A stretch of 64,000 bases of DNA from positions 3,224,001-3,288,000 of the forward strand of contig NZ_CP141606.1 of assembly GCF_035593345.1 (NCBI RefSeq), given 5' to 3'. Within the stretch, counting starts at the first letter, position 1. Each line of letters opens with the position of its first letter. Of the stretch, positions 9,264 through 18,328 are shown in pieces. Below the pieces are notes generated by a model that saw only the letters and a list, made by a program, of their open reading frames with translations, searched no databases and was not told the origin of the DNA. This DNA is from Lelliottia sp. JS-SCA-14. Lineage in GTDB: Bacteria > Pseudomonadota > Gammaproteobacteria > Enterobacterales > Enterobacteriaceae. A program made the translations under genes and the position numbers.

Positions 9264-10730
9264 ATGAAGACAATTGCCTCCACCGCGCTCCCTTCTCACG
9301 TCCAGCTGCCGCAGTTCGATCGCCAGCAGTTGCGCTCCCGCATCGTCCACTTCGGTTTTGGTGCCTTTCATCGGGCGCATCAGGCGTTGTTAACAAACCG
9401 CGTGCTCAACGCCAAAGGGGGCGACTGGGGCATCTGTGAGATTAGCCTGTTCAGCGGCGATGTGCTGATGAGCCAGCTGCGTGCCCAGGGCCATCTTTTC
9501 ACCGTGCTGGAAAAAGGTGCCGGGGGCAATCAGCCGATTATCGTCGGGGCCGTGCATGAGTGTCTGAATGCCAAACTCGATTCGCTGGCGGCCATTATTG
9601 AGAAGTTTTGCGAGCCGCAGGTGGCGATTGTCTCCCTGACCATCACTGAAAAAGGCTATTGCATCGATCCGGCGACAGGGAAACTCGATACGCAAAATGC
9701 GCGGATCGTCCACGATCTGGAAAATCCGTCCGAACCGCACTCGGCACCGGGCATTCTGGTGGAAGCGCTGCATCGTCGCCACGAGCGCGGACTGGCACCG
9801 TTTAGCGTGCTCTCCTGCGATAACATTCCTGACAACGGCCACGTCGTGAAAAACGCGGTGCTGGGGATGGCAGAAAAACGCTCGCCGGAGCTGGCCGCGT
9901 GGATTGCGGCAAACGTGAGTTTCCCTGGCACCATGGTCGACCGAATTGTCCCTGCCGCCACCGAAGAATCGCTGGCGGAAATCACCTGTGAACTGGGCGT
10001 GGAAGATCCCTGCGCCATCAGCTGCGAGCCGTTCATCCAGTGGGTGGTGGAAGATAACTTCGTCGCCGGGCGTCCGGAATGGGAGCTGGCTGGCGTACAG
10101 ATGGTGCAGGACGTGTTGCCCTGGGAACAGATGAAGCTGCGCATGCTGAACGGCAGCCACTCGTTCCTCGCCTACCTCGGCTATCTCGCCGGATATGCGC
10201 ATATCAATGAGTGTATGGAGGACGACGCGTTCCGCGAAGCCGCGCGTCGCCTGATGCTCGACGAACAGGCCCCGACGCTGCGTATTACCGGCGTCGACCT
10301 GACGGGTTATGCCGACAGCCTGATTGCCCGCTTTGCGAACCCGGCACTGCAACACCGGACCTGGCAGATCGCAATGGACGGCAGCCAGAAGTTGCCACAG
10401 CGGATGCTGGAAGGCGTGCGCGTCCATTTATCACGCGAAAGCACCTGGCCGCTGCTGGCGCTGGGTGTTGCGGGCTGGATGCGTTACGTCAGCGGCGTCG
10501 ATGACAACGGCAACAGGATTGATATTCGCGATCCTCTCAGCGATAAAATTCGGGCGATGGTGGACACCAGTAGCGAAGAGGAGCGCGTTAGCGCCCTGCT
10601 GGCGCTGAGCGAAGTGTTTGGTACGGATTTGCCGCAGCATCCGCAATTTGTCGAAGCCATTCATCAGGCGTATCAACGCATTGCCCAACACGGCGCGCGT
10701 CAGGCGGTGGTTGAGACCCTCGCCATTTAA
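9264..10730 (+). CDS. yeiQ: YeiQ, mannitol dehydrogenase-family oxidoreductase (fructuronate reductase-like)
   Basis: This 488-residue protein equals E. coli YeiQ in length. It is a polyol-specific long-chain dehydrogenase: an N-terminal NAD-binding domain with IVHFGFGAFHRAHQA near residue 30, the SCDNIPDNGHVVKNAV signature near 195, and the catalytic Lys region KLRMLNGSHSFLAYLG near 292. Relatives include UxuB, UxaB and MtlD. I chose the ATG at 9264 over a GTG at 9255 because it aligns with the E. coli start. Its divergent pairing with uxuA suggests that it supplies the reductase step (fructuronate to mannonate) before UxuA. That substrate is inferred. Confidence 0.9.
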   Translation: MKTIASTALPSHVQLPQFDRQQLRSRIVHFGFGAFHRAHQALLTNRVLNAKGGDWGICEISLFSGDVLMSQLRAQGHLFTVLEKGAGGNQPIIVGAVHECLNAKLDSLAAIIEKFCEPQVAIVSLTITEKGYCIDPATGKLDTQNARIVHDLENPSEPHSAPGILVEALHRRHERGLAPFSVLSCDNIPDNGHVVKNAVLGMAEKRSPELAAWIAANVSFPGTMVDRIVPAATEESLAEITCELGVEDPCAISCEPFIQWVVEDNFVAGRPEWELAGVQMVQDVLPWEQMKLRMLNGSHSFLAYLGYLAGYAHINECMEDDAFREAARRLMLDEQAPTLRITGVDLTGYADSLIARFANPALQHRTWQIAMDGSQKLPQRMLEGVRVHLSRESTWPLLALGVAGWMRYVSGVDDNGNRIDIRDPLSDKIRAMVDTSSEEERVSALLALSEVFGTDLPQHPQFVEAIHQAYQRIAQHGARQAVVETLAI

Positions 10731-10813
10731 CCCATCGTGCGTTTAAGGCGAACAGAAGCCCCTCTGTTCGCCTCCCCTCTTCCCAGCGCTGTTATTTTTC
10801 GCCAGGATTACTG

Positions 10814-10838
10814 ATAATTGTTACAGCATTACAATTAT
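10814..10838. promoter_or_regulatory. Palindrome upstream of yeiR
   Basis: ATAATTGT and ACAATTAT form perfect 8-base arms separated by 9 bases, ending 13 bases before the yeiR start. The centre TGTTACAGCATTACA loosely resembles Zur/Fur-family palindromes. The regulator is unknown. Confidence 0.4.
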
Positions 10839-10851
10839 TCCTGGAGCGCAT

Positions 10852-11829
10852 GTGACCAAAACTAACCTCGTAACCGGTTTTCTCGGTAGCGGTAAAACCA
10901 CCTCTATCCTTCATCTGCTGGCCAACAAAGATCCGGCGGAGAAATGGGCCATCCTGGTAAACGAATTCGGTGAGATTGGCATTGATGGCGCGCTGCTGGC
11001 GGACAGTGGTGCGATGGTCAAAGAGATCCCCGGCGGCTGCATGTGCTGCGTTAACGGTCTGCCGATGCAGGTGGGCCTGAACACCCTGCTGCGCCAGGGT
11101 AAACCGGACCGTTTAATCATTGAGCCGACCGGTTTAGGTCATCCTAAGCAAATTCTTGATCTCCTCACCGCCCCGGTATATGAGCCGTGGATCGATCTCC
11201 GTGCGACGCTGTGTATTCTCGATCCGCGCCAGCTGCTGGATGAGAAAGCCGTGAAAAATGAGAACTTCCGCGACCAGCTGGCCTCCGCCGATATCATTGT
11301 GGCGAATAAAGAGGACCGTGCATCACAGGAAAGTCGCGATGCCTTTGATTTCTGGTGGCAGAATTTTGGCGGCGATCGCCAGTTCGTCATGGCGACGCAG
11401 GGAAAAATCGATAATGCGCTGCTCGACCAGCCGCGGAGGAATGTAGCCGAACTGCCAGCCAGCGCCGCTCACTCCCACAGTCACGCCCCGCAAAAAGGGC
11501 TGGCGGCGCTAAGCCTGCCAGAACATCAGCGCTGGCGTCGCAGCCTGAACAGCGGGCAGGGTCATCAGGCCTGCGGCTGGATTTTTGACGCCGATACCTG
11601 CTTTGATACCATTGGCATTCTGGAGTGGGCGAGGCTCGCGCCAGTGGATCGCGTGAAGGGCGTCATGCGCACCCAGGACGGCCTGGTCCGCATTAATCGT
11701 CAGGGTGCTGACTTCTTCATTGAAACGCAAAACGTGGCGCCACCTGACAGCCGAATAGAGTTAATTAGTGCGGTTAACACCGACTGGAACGCACTTCAGG
11801 CGAGCTTGTTGAAGCTTCGTTTAAGTTGA
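10852..11829 (+). CDS. yeiR: Zn-binding GTPase YeiR (COG0523)
   Basis: This 325-residue G3E-family P-loop GTPase has a Walker A near residue 12 (GFLGSGKTT), the metal motif GGCMCC with Cys63, Cys65 and Cys66, and IEPTGLGHP (switch II/Walker B region). A His-rich stretch (HSHSHAPQ) near 205 precedes the C-terminal domain. E. coli YeiR binds zinc and hydrolyses GTP, probably as a metallochaperone. The start is a GTG at 10852 with CTGGAG upstream, aligned to the E. coli protein. It lies 121 bases after yeiQ with its own palindromic upstream region, so it is probably a separate unit. Confidence 0.93.
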   Translation: MTKTNLVTGFLGSGKTTSILHLLANKDPAEKWAILVNEFGEIGIDGALLADSGAMVKEIPGGCMCCVNGLPMQVGLNTLLRQGKPDRLIIEPTGLGHPKQILDLLTAPVYEPWIDLRATLCILDPRQLLDEKAVKNENFRDQLASADIIVANKEDRASQESRDAFDFWWQNFGGDRQFVMATQGKIDNALLDQPRRNVAELPASAAHSHSHAPQKGLAALSLPEHQRWRRSLNSGQGHQACGWIFDADTCFDTIGILEWARLAPVDRVKGVMRTQDGLVRINRQGADFFIETQNVAPPDSRIELISAVNTDWNALQASLLKLRLS

Positions 11830-11872
11830 AGCCACTAACGTTGCCCCCGACTAAACTGCAATGCATATGACG

Positions 11873-12586
11873 ATGATTAAAAAACTTCCCCTGATATTAC
11901 TGTTCAACGCCGCCGGTGTGGCGCTCTTTTTATCCTGGTATCTGCCGGTGAATCACGGTTTCTGGTTCCCGATTGATTCCGGTATTTTCCATTTCTTCAA
12001 TGAACAGCTGGTCAAGAGCCAGGCGATTCTGTGGCTTGTCGCCATCACCAACAATCGCGCCTTCGATGGCTGTTCCCTGCTGGCGATGGGCTGCTTAATG
12101 CTCTCGTTCTGGCGGAAAGAAGATGCCGCAGGACGCCGCCGCATCATTATGATTGGCCTGGTGATGCTGCTGACCGCCGTGGTGATTAACCAGCTGGCGC
12201 AAGGGCTGATGCCGGTTAAGCGCTCAAGCCCGACGCTGTTCTTCCCGGATATTCATCGGGTGAGTGAATTACTGCATATCTCCACCAAGGATGCGTCGAA
12301 AGACAGTTTCCCTGGCGATCACGGGATGATGCTGCTTATTTTCGCTTCATTCATGCTGCGCTATTTCGGCAAAAAAGCCTTCGCGGTTGCCCTGATTATT
12401 GTTGTGGTTTTCGCCTTCCCGCGCGTAATGATCGGCGCACACTGGCTGACCGATATTGCCGTCGGTTCACTTTCTGCGGTGCTGATTGGTGTGCCGTGGT
12501 GCTTAATGACCCCGTTAAGCGATCGTCTGATTAGGGTATTTGATCGCTATCTTCCGGGTAAAATGCAACAAGTCGAAAACAAATAA
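11873..12586 (+). CDS. lpxT: Lipid A 1-diphosphate synthase (Kdo2-lipid A phosphotransferase)
   Basis: This 237-residue inner-membrane PAP2-family enzyme equals E. coli LpxT in length. It transfers phosphate from undecaprenyl pyrophosphate to the 1-phosphate of lipid A on the periplasmic face. Visible PAP2 motifs are KRSSPTL, DSFPGDHGMM and RVMIGAHWLTD. About six hydrophobic segments are present. Three in-frame ATGs (11861, 11867, 11873) precede the conserved sequence. I chose 11873, aligned with E. coli; none has a good Shine-Dalgarno. A terminator hairpin follows the stop. Confidence 0.93.
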   Translation: MIKKLPLILLFNAAGVALFLSWYLPVNHGFWFPIDSGIFHFFNEQLVKSQAILWLVAITNNRAFDGCSLLAMGCLMLSFWRKEDAAGRRRIIMIGLVMLLTAVVINQLAQGLMPVKRSSPTLFFPDIHRVSELLHISTKDASKDSFPGDHGMMLLIFASFMLRYFGKKAFAVALIIVVVFAFPRVMIGAHWLTDIAVGSLSAVLIGVPWCLMTPLSDRLIRVFDRYLPGKMQQVENK

Positions 12587-12607
12587 CCAACCTAAATTAA
12601 CATCATC

Positions 12608-12640
12608 CATCAGGGATCATTTTCGATCCCTGATGCTTTT
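12608..12640 (+). terminator. Rho-independent terminator of lpxT
   Basis: An 11-bp perfect stem, CATCAGGGATC / GATCCCTGATG, is followed by CTTTT. It lies 21 bases after the lpxT stop codon. Confidence 0.8.
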
Positions 12641-13002
12641 CCCGCCATTCATCCGCTATTTTGTCATCTTCTCGTAATATCATTCACCAAACAAATGAAT
12701 GCGTTGCGTAAGATTTAACCTAAATTGCCGCTATTTTAGGCAATCCCGGTAAATCACTTTCTCTATCACATTTTCTTATAAAAAAGACCCTATTTTTGCT
12801 TTCAATGCCTAAGGGGATCGGTTAATCTCGAACTCGTTTTGCCTCACAGAGATAATTATTCTCAGGGTGAATAAGTTTGTGCGTTAGAGCACAGATTTGA
12901 CCATAAAGAATTGTCTCATTGTGCGCAGGTATTTAGTCTCGTCACGTTTGGCATTTTTATAACGATATTTATCGTTAAGGACTTCAAGGGAAAATAATCA
13001 AC
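12641..13002. other. Long AT-rich upstream region of mepS
   Basis: This is 362 gene-free bases between the lpxT terminator and mepS. The sequence is AT-rich with several promoter-like AT tracts. A small hairpin, AACGAT ATTT ATCGTT (12961-12976), lies directly before the mepS ribosome-binding site (AAGGG). I see no ORF or known sRNA. A long 5' untranslated region is plausible. Confidence 0.45.
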
Positions 13003-13572
13003 ATGGTCAAATCTCAACCGATTTTGAGATATATCTTGCGGGGAATCCCGGCAATAGCAGTTGCGGTACTGCTGTCTGCATGTAGTACGTCTAACACCGC
13101 GAAGAATATGCATCCTGAGACGCGTGTTGTGGGCACTGAAGATGCCTCGTCACTGCAAGCCTCTCAGGATGAATTTGAGAATATGGTACGTAATCTGGAC
13201 GTAAAGTCCCGCATTATGGACCAGTATGCTGACTGGAAAGGCGTGCGCTATCGTCTTGGCGGCAGCACCAAAAAAGGTATCGATTGTTCCGGTTTTGTAC
13301 AGCGTACATTCCGCGAGCAATTTGGCATGGATCTGCCGCGTTCGACTTACGAACAGCAGGAAATGGGTAAGTCCATCTCGCGTACCAAACTGCGTACCGG
13401 TGATTTGGTTCTGTTCCGTGCCGGTTCAACGGGTCGCCACGTCGGTATCTACATTGGTAACGACCAGTTTGTTCATGCTTCCACCAGCAGCGGTGTGACG
13501 ATTTCCAGCATGAATGAACCCTACTGGAAGAAGCGCTATAACGAAGCGCGCCGTGTACTGAGTCGCAGTTAA
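13003..13572 (+). CDS. mepS: Murein DD-endopeptidase MepS (Spr)
   Basis: This 189-residue outer-membrane lipoprotein of the NlpC/P60 family cleaves D-Ala-mDAP cross-links to allow peptidoglycan expansion. The signal peptide ends in the lipobox LSAC with Cys27 as the lipidated residue. The catalytic set is Cys95 (KGIDCSGF), His146 (GRHVGIY) and His158 (QFVHAS). In E. coli MepS is degraded by NlpI-Prc. The start at 13003 follows CAAGGG with 12 bases between. A clear terminator follows, so it is monocistronic. Confidence 0.96.
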   Translation: MVKSQPILRYILRGIPAIAVAVLLSACSTSNTAKNMHPETRVVGTEDASSLQASQDEFENMVRNLDVKSRIMDQYADWKGVRYRLGGSTKKGIDCSGFVQRTFREQFGMDLPRSTYEQQEMGKSISRTKLRTGDLVLFRAGSTGRHVGIYIGNDQFVHASTSSGVTISSMNEPYWKKRYNEARRVLSRS

Positions 13573-13619
13573 TCTGTCGTGTTGTTGGTTATCCCTTGGC
13601 TGGCAACACGATAAAAAAT

Positions 13620-13647
13620 AAGCACTGCTTCGGCAGTGTTTTTTTTT
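13620..13647 (+). terminator. Rho-independent terminator of mepS
   Basis: The stem CACTGC TTCG GCAGTG with a UUCG-type tetraloop is followed by nine T. It lies 50 bases after mepS. Confidence 0.9.
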
Positions 13648-13764
13648 GCCCGTTTAACCCCGCGCGCTCTGCCTTCATATATGACTGGTTGCATAAAACC
13701 AGGCTATAGTCTTGTAAATACGTAAGATTAGTCGTCCTGCCGGAACCACGACGATCCAGGAACA

Positions 13765-15330
13765 ATGACGTTTATGCTCACTCGTTTCTTTTCCACCAGC
13801 CGCAAAGTTCTGACAGGCAGCATCCTCGCGGGCATTATTGTTGCCCTGCTCTGCGGAATGCTGCAGTTTTTTCTGAGCTACCATAAGCGGGAAGCGAAGT
13901 TCGATACCCTGATCGTTGATCTTCGGGTCTATATGGAGAGTTATTTCTCCGATCTTAAAACCTCAATTGATACCTTGCAGCCCTTCACCCTGAGCACCTG
14001 CCAGGACGTGAGCGCAGAGCTAACCTCCCGCGCCGCCTTTAGCGTCAACGTTCGCGCCTTTTTACTGGTCCGGGATAACGCCGCGTTTTGCTCCTCGGCC
14101 ACCGGGCCGATGAGTGTTCCCATGAAGGAGCTGATACCGGATCTGGATACCACCAAATCCGTCGATATGGCGCTGCTGCCCGGCACCCCCATGTTGCCGG
14201 ACAAACCCGCGATCGTCGTCTGGTATCAGAATCCGCTGGTTAAAGGCGGGGGCGTATTTACCTCCATCAATATTAATTTGACGCCTTATCTGCTCTATAC
14301 CTCGCGCCAGGACGAGTTTGCCGGTATCGCGGTGATTATTGGCAATATGGCCTTATCCACCGCGTCAGGCCATCTGATCAACGTCAACGACTTGCATGGC
14401 ACCCCTATCCGCAGCGCGACCCTGAAAGACGTTCCGCTCACCATCAACCTGTATGCCCAGGAGTGGACCACCTACGAAATCCTCTTCGCGCTACTCTTTG
14501 GCCTGATATGCGGTATTGCGGCGGGCACCCTCTCTTTTTATATCCTCAACATCCGTCTGAACCCGGGCAAAGAGATCCTCACCGCCATTAAACGCGGTCA
14601 GTTCTACGTGGTGTATCAGCCGGTGGTGGATGCGAAAGAGCTGAAGATGCAGGGCTGCGAAGTGCTGATGCGCTGGAAACACCCGACGATGGGCGAAATC
14701 CCACCGGATGCCTTTATCAATTTTGCCGAAGCGCAAAAACTGATTGTCCCGCTGACGCTGCATCTGTTTGAGCTGATCATCCGCGATGCGCCGCTGCTGC
14801 AAACCGTGCTGCCGCCGGGAGCGAAGCTGGGCATTAACATTGCGCCAGGCCATCTGCATTCGGAAAACTTCAAAGATGACATGCGCGAATTCGCCGCGTC
14901 GCTGCCACCCGATCACTTCCAGGTGGTGCTGGAAATTACCGAACGCGACATGATTAATCAGCTCGAAGCGGCGCCTCTGTTCGAATGGTTGCATCACGAA
15001 GGCTTTGAAATTGCGATTGATGATTTCGGTACCGGTCACAGCGCGCTGATCTATCTGGAGCGTTTCACCATGGATTACCTGAAAATCGATCGCGGATTCG
15101 TGAACGCCATAGGTACGGAAACGGTCACTTCGCCGGTGCTGGATGCCGTTCTCACGCTGGCGCGACGCCTTAACATGGTGACTGTGGCGGAAGGTGTGGA
15201 AACGCCCGAGCAGGCGGCATGGCTGCGTCAGCATGGGGTGAATTATTTGCAGGGCTACTGGATCAGCCGCCCGATGCCGCTGGCACAGTTCCTGAAATGG
15301 GAATCTGACGTCGCCATAGAGAGCGAATGA
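13765..15330 (+). CDS. pdeN: c-di-GMP phosphodiesterase PdeN (Rtn), CSS-motif/EAL
   Basis: This 521-residue membrane protein has TM1 (about 17-36), a periplasmic CSS-motif domain (about 40-235, with TCQDV near 75 and FCSSATG near 111), TM2 (about 238-262) and a cytosolic EAL domain (about 265-515). It hydrolyses c-di-GMP. In E. coli DsbA/DsbB oxidise the CSS cysteines, which limits activity and proteolysis. The signature reads EVLMRW rather than EAL, as in the E. coli homologue, while DDFGTGHS and EGVET are intact. CCAGGA precedes the ATG at 13765; a second in-frame ATG follows at 13774. Confidence 0.93.
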   Translation: MTFMLTRFFSTSRKVLTGSILAGIIVALLCGMLQFFLSYHKREAKFDTLIVDLRVYMESYFSDLKTSIDTLQPFTLSTCQDVSAELTSRAAFSVNVRAFLLVRDNAAFCSSATGPMSVPMKELIPDLDTTKSVDMALLPGTPMLPDKPAIVVWYQNPLVKGGGVFTSININLTPYLLYTSRQDEFAGIAVIIGNMALSTASGHLINVNDLHGTPIRSATLKDVPLTINLYAQEWTTYEILFALLFGLICGIAAGTLSFYILNIRLNPGKEILTAIKRGQFYVVYQPVVDAKELKMQGCEVLMRWKHPTMGEIPPDAFINFAEAQKLIVPLTLHLFELIIRDAPLLQTVLPPGAKLGINIAPGHLHSENFKDDMREFAASLPPDHFQVVLEITERDMINQLEAAPLFEWLHHEGFEIAIDDFGTGHSALIYLERFTMDYLKIDRGFVNAIGTETVTSPVLDAVLTLARRLNMVTVAEGVETPEQAAWLRQHGVNYLQGYWISRPMPLAQFLKWESDVAIESE

Positions 15331-15418
15331 TTTCCCAATGACGGTTTCGTCACTTATTATCAGCTAAACCATAAGTCTCACCGCGGGTGAGCCAGAACAG
15401 ATGAGGGATACGCTGCGA

Positions 15419-17224
15419 ATGACTATGCGCTTTGTTTTGCTGTTAATGGCGTTATTCAGCGTGACCTGCCAGGCGCAGAGTATTAAAGAGAGCTACGCGT
15501 TCGCGGTGCTTGGCGAGCCGAAGTATGAAGCGAACTTTACCCACTTCGATTACGTTAATCCCGCGGCCCCTAAAGGCGGAAACATCACCCTCTCCGCCCT
15601 CGGCACCTTTGATAACTTCAACCGCTTTGCCCTGCGCGGTGTCCCCGCCGAAAGAACTGACGCCCTGTACGACACGCTGTTTGTCACTTCCGATGATGAA
15701 CCGGGCAGTTACTACCCGCTGGTCGCCGACTCCGCGCGCTATGCGGATGACTTCTCCTGGGCAGAAGTGACGATCAACCCGCGCGCCCGTTTTCATGACG
15801 GCTCCCCGGTGAAAGCCAGCGATGTGGCCTTTACCTTCCATAAGTTTATGACCGAAGGGGTGCCGCAGTTCCGGCTGGTGTTCAAAGGTGCGACCGTGAA
15901 AGCCATCGCCCCGCTGACCGTGCGCATTGAGCTCGCCGAGCCGGGCAAAGAGAACATGCTGAGTCTTTTCTCGCTCCCGGTGATGCCCGAGTCGTTCTGG
16001 AAAGACCATAAGCTCAGCGATCCTATCTCTAAACCTCCGCTGGCGGGCGGGCCATACCGCATCACCAGCTGGAAGATGGGGCAATACGTGGTCTATTCAC
16101 GGGTCAAAGATTACTGGGCGGCGAATTTACCGGTCAACCGGGGTCGCTGGAATTTCGATACCATCCGATACGACTACTATCTGGATGATAACGTCGCCTT
16201 CGAAGCCTTCAAAGCCGGGGCATTCGATATGCGCCAGGAAGTCAGCGCCAAAAACTGGGCGACTCGCTACGTGGGCAAAAACTTTGCCAACCACTTCATT
16301 GTGAAGGACGAGCAAAAGAACGAATCCGCCCAGGACACGCGCTGGCTGGCGTTTAATATTCAGCGCCCGGTGTTTGCCGACCGACGCGTCCGCCAGGCCA
16401 TTACCCTCGCCTTTGACTTTGAGTGGATGAACAAAGCCCTGTTTTACGGGGCCTACAGCCGCACCAACAGCTATTTCCAGAATACCGAGTACGCAGCGCG
16501 GGGTTATCCTGACGCCGCCGAGCTGACCCTGCTGGCTCCTCTTAAAGCCGAAGTCCCGCCGGAAGTCTTTACCAGCATCTTTGAGCCCCCGACGTCGAAA
16601 GGCGATGGCTACGACCGTGAAAACTTACTCAAAGCCAGTAAGCTGCTCGACGACGCGGGCTGGGTGCTGAAAAACCAGAAACGGGTGAATGCGCAAACCG
16701 GAAAACCCCTCAGCTTCGAACTGCTGCTCTCTTCGGCGGGCAACAATCAGTGGGTGCTCCCGTTCCAGCACAATCTGGAACGTTTAGGCGTCACCGTGGA
16801 GATCCGCCAGGTCGATAACGCGCAGATCACCAACCGCATGCGTAACCGCGATTACGACATGATGCCGCGCCTGTGGCAGGCCCAGCCGTGGCCAAACAGT
16901 AATTTGCGCATCTCCTGGGCCTCGGAGTACATCAACTCGTCCTACAACGCCCCCGGCGTCAAGAGCCCGGTCATCGATAATCTTATTGCGCAAATAACCG
17001 CCGCGCAGGGCGACAAAGAGAAGCTCCTGCCGCTGGGCCGTGCGCTCGATCGCGTCCTGACCTGGAACTACTACATGCTGCCGATGTGGTTTATGGGTGA
17101 GGATCGCATTGCCTGGTGGGATAAATTCTCTCAGCCATCCATTCGCCCAATCTATTCTCTGGGGCTGGATAACTGGTGGTATGACGTCAACAAAGCCGCC
17201 AAACTGCCCGCTGAACGGCGTTAA
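15419..17224 (+). CDS. yejA: Microcin C / oligopeptide ABC transporter, periplasmic binding protein
   Basis: This 601-residue SBP family 5 (OppA-like) protein captures peptides for YejBEF and is known for microcin C uptake in E. coli. The signal peptide (RFVLLLMALF core) ends after CQA near residue 19. I chose the ATG at 15419, which aligns exactly with the E. coli start. An in-frame ATG at 15401 would add six residues and cannot be excluded. It is the first gene of yejABEF, 9 bases before yejB. Confidence 0.94.
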   Translation: MTMRFVLLLMALFSVTCQAQSIKESYAFAVLGEPKYEANFTHFDYVNPAAPKGGNITLSALGTFDNFNRFALRGVPAERTDALYDTLFVTSDDEPGSYYPLVADSARYADDFSWAEVTINPRARFHDGSPVKASDVAFTFHKFMTEGVPQFRLVFKGATVKAIAPLTVRIELAEPGKENMLSLFSLPVMPESFWKDHKLSDPISKPPLAGGPYRITSWKMGQYVVYSRVKDYWAANLPVNRGRWNFDTIRYDYYLDDNVAFEAFKAGAFDMRQEVSAKNWATRYVGKNFANHFIVKDEQKNESAQDTRWLAFNIQRPVFADRRVRQAITLAFDFEWMNKALFYGAYSRTNSYFQNTEYAARGYPDAAELTLLAPLKAEVPPEVFTSIFEPPTSKGDGYDRENLLKASKLLDDAGWVLKNQKRVNAQTGKPLSFELLLSSAGNNQWVLPFQHNLERLGVTVEIRQVDNAQITNRMRNRDYDMMPRLWQAQPWPNSNLRISWASEYINSSYNAPGVKSPVIDNLIAQITAAQGDKEKLLPLGRALDRVLTWNYYMLPMWFMGEDRIAWWDKFSQPSIRPIYSLGLDNWWYDVNKAAKLPAERR

Positions 17225-17233
17225 GGAATAAAA

Positions 17234-18328
17234 ATGGGTGCGTACCTGATTCGCCGTTTATTGCTGATAATCCCGACGCTGTGGGCGATTATCACCATCA
17301 ACTTTTTCATTGTGCAGATTGCGCCGGGCGGCCCGGTCGACCAGGCCATTGCGGCCGTTGAGTTTGGTCATAGCGGCGGATTACCGGGCAGCGGCGGTGA
17401 AGGTCTGCGCGCCAGCCACGCCCAAACCGGCACCGGGAATATCAGCGAGAGCCACTATCGCGGCGGGCGCGGGTTAGATCCTGAGGTGATCGCCGAGATC
17501 ACCCATCGCTACGGCTTCGACAAACCTATTCATGAGCGCTATTTCAAGATGCTCTGGGATTACATCCGCTTTGACTTTGGCGACAGCCTGTTCCGCAGCG
17601 CGTCGGTGATCCAGCTCATCAAAGACAGCCTGCCGGTGTCGATCACCCTCGGATTGTGGGGCACGCTGATTATCTATCTGGTGTCGATTCCGCTCGGTAT
17701 CCGCAAAGCGGTGCACAACGGCAGCCGCTTCGACATCTGGAGCAGCACTTTCATCATCATTGGTTACGCAATCCCGGCGTTTCTGTTCGCGGTTCTGCTG
17801 ATTGTCTTTTTCGCCGGTGGCAGCTATTTCGACCTCTTCCCGCTGCGCGGACTGGTGTCAGCCGATTTCAGCTCCCTGCCGTGGTATCAGAAGATCACCG
17901 ATTATCTGTGGCATATCACCCTGCCGGTGCTGGCGACGGTAATTGGCGGGTTCGCGGCCCTGACGATGCTGACCAAAAACGCGTTTCTCGATGAGATCCG
18001 CAAACAGTACGTGGTGACCGCGCGGGCCAAAGGAGTGAGCGAGAAACAGATCATGTGGAAGCACGTGTTCCGCAACGCTATGCTGCTGGTGATCGCCGGT
18101 TTCCCGGCCACTTTTATCAGCATGTTTTTCACCGGCTCGCTGCTGATCGAGGTGATGTTCTCCCTCAATGGCCTTGGCCTGCTCGGTTACGAAGCCACCG
18201 TCTCGCGCGACTATCCCGTGATGTTCGGTACGCTCTACATCTTTACCCTGATTGGCCTGCTGCTGAATATTGTCAGCGACATCAGCTACACGCTGGTCGA
18301 TCCCCGCATTGATTTTGAGGGCCGCTGA
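17234..18328 (+). CDS. yejB: Peptide ABC transporter permease
   Basis: This 364-residue inner-membrane permease has six predicted membrane segments. The EAA-type loop for coupling to the ATPase is visible as [20 protein letters not shown] (about 257-276). The Gly/Ser-rich periplasmic insertion ([13 protein letters not shown], about 45-57) is typical of YejB. AAGGA precedes the ATG. The stop overlaps the yejE start (TGATG), indicating translational coupling. Confidence 0.95.
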   Translation: MGAYLIRRLLLIIPTLWAIITINFFIVQIAPGGPVDQAIAAVEFGHSGGLPGSGGEGLRASHAQTGTGNISESHYRGGRGLDPEVIAEITHRYGFDKPIHERYFKMLWDYIRFDFGDSLFRSASVIQLIKDSLPVSITLGLWGTLIIYLVSIPLGIRKAVHNGSRFDIWSSTFIIIGYAIPAFLFAVLLIVFFAGGSYFDLFPLRGLVSADFSSLPWYQKITDYLWHITLPVLATVIGGFAALTMLTKNAFLDEIRKQYVVTARAKGVSEKQIMWKHVFRNAMLLVIAGFPATFISMFFTGSLLIEVMFSLNGLGLLGYEATVSRDYPVMFGTLYIFTLIGLLLNIVSDISYTLVDPRIDFEGR

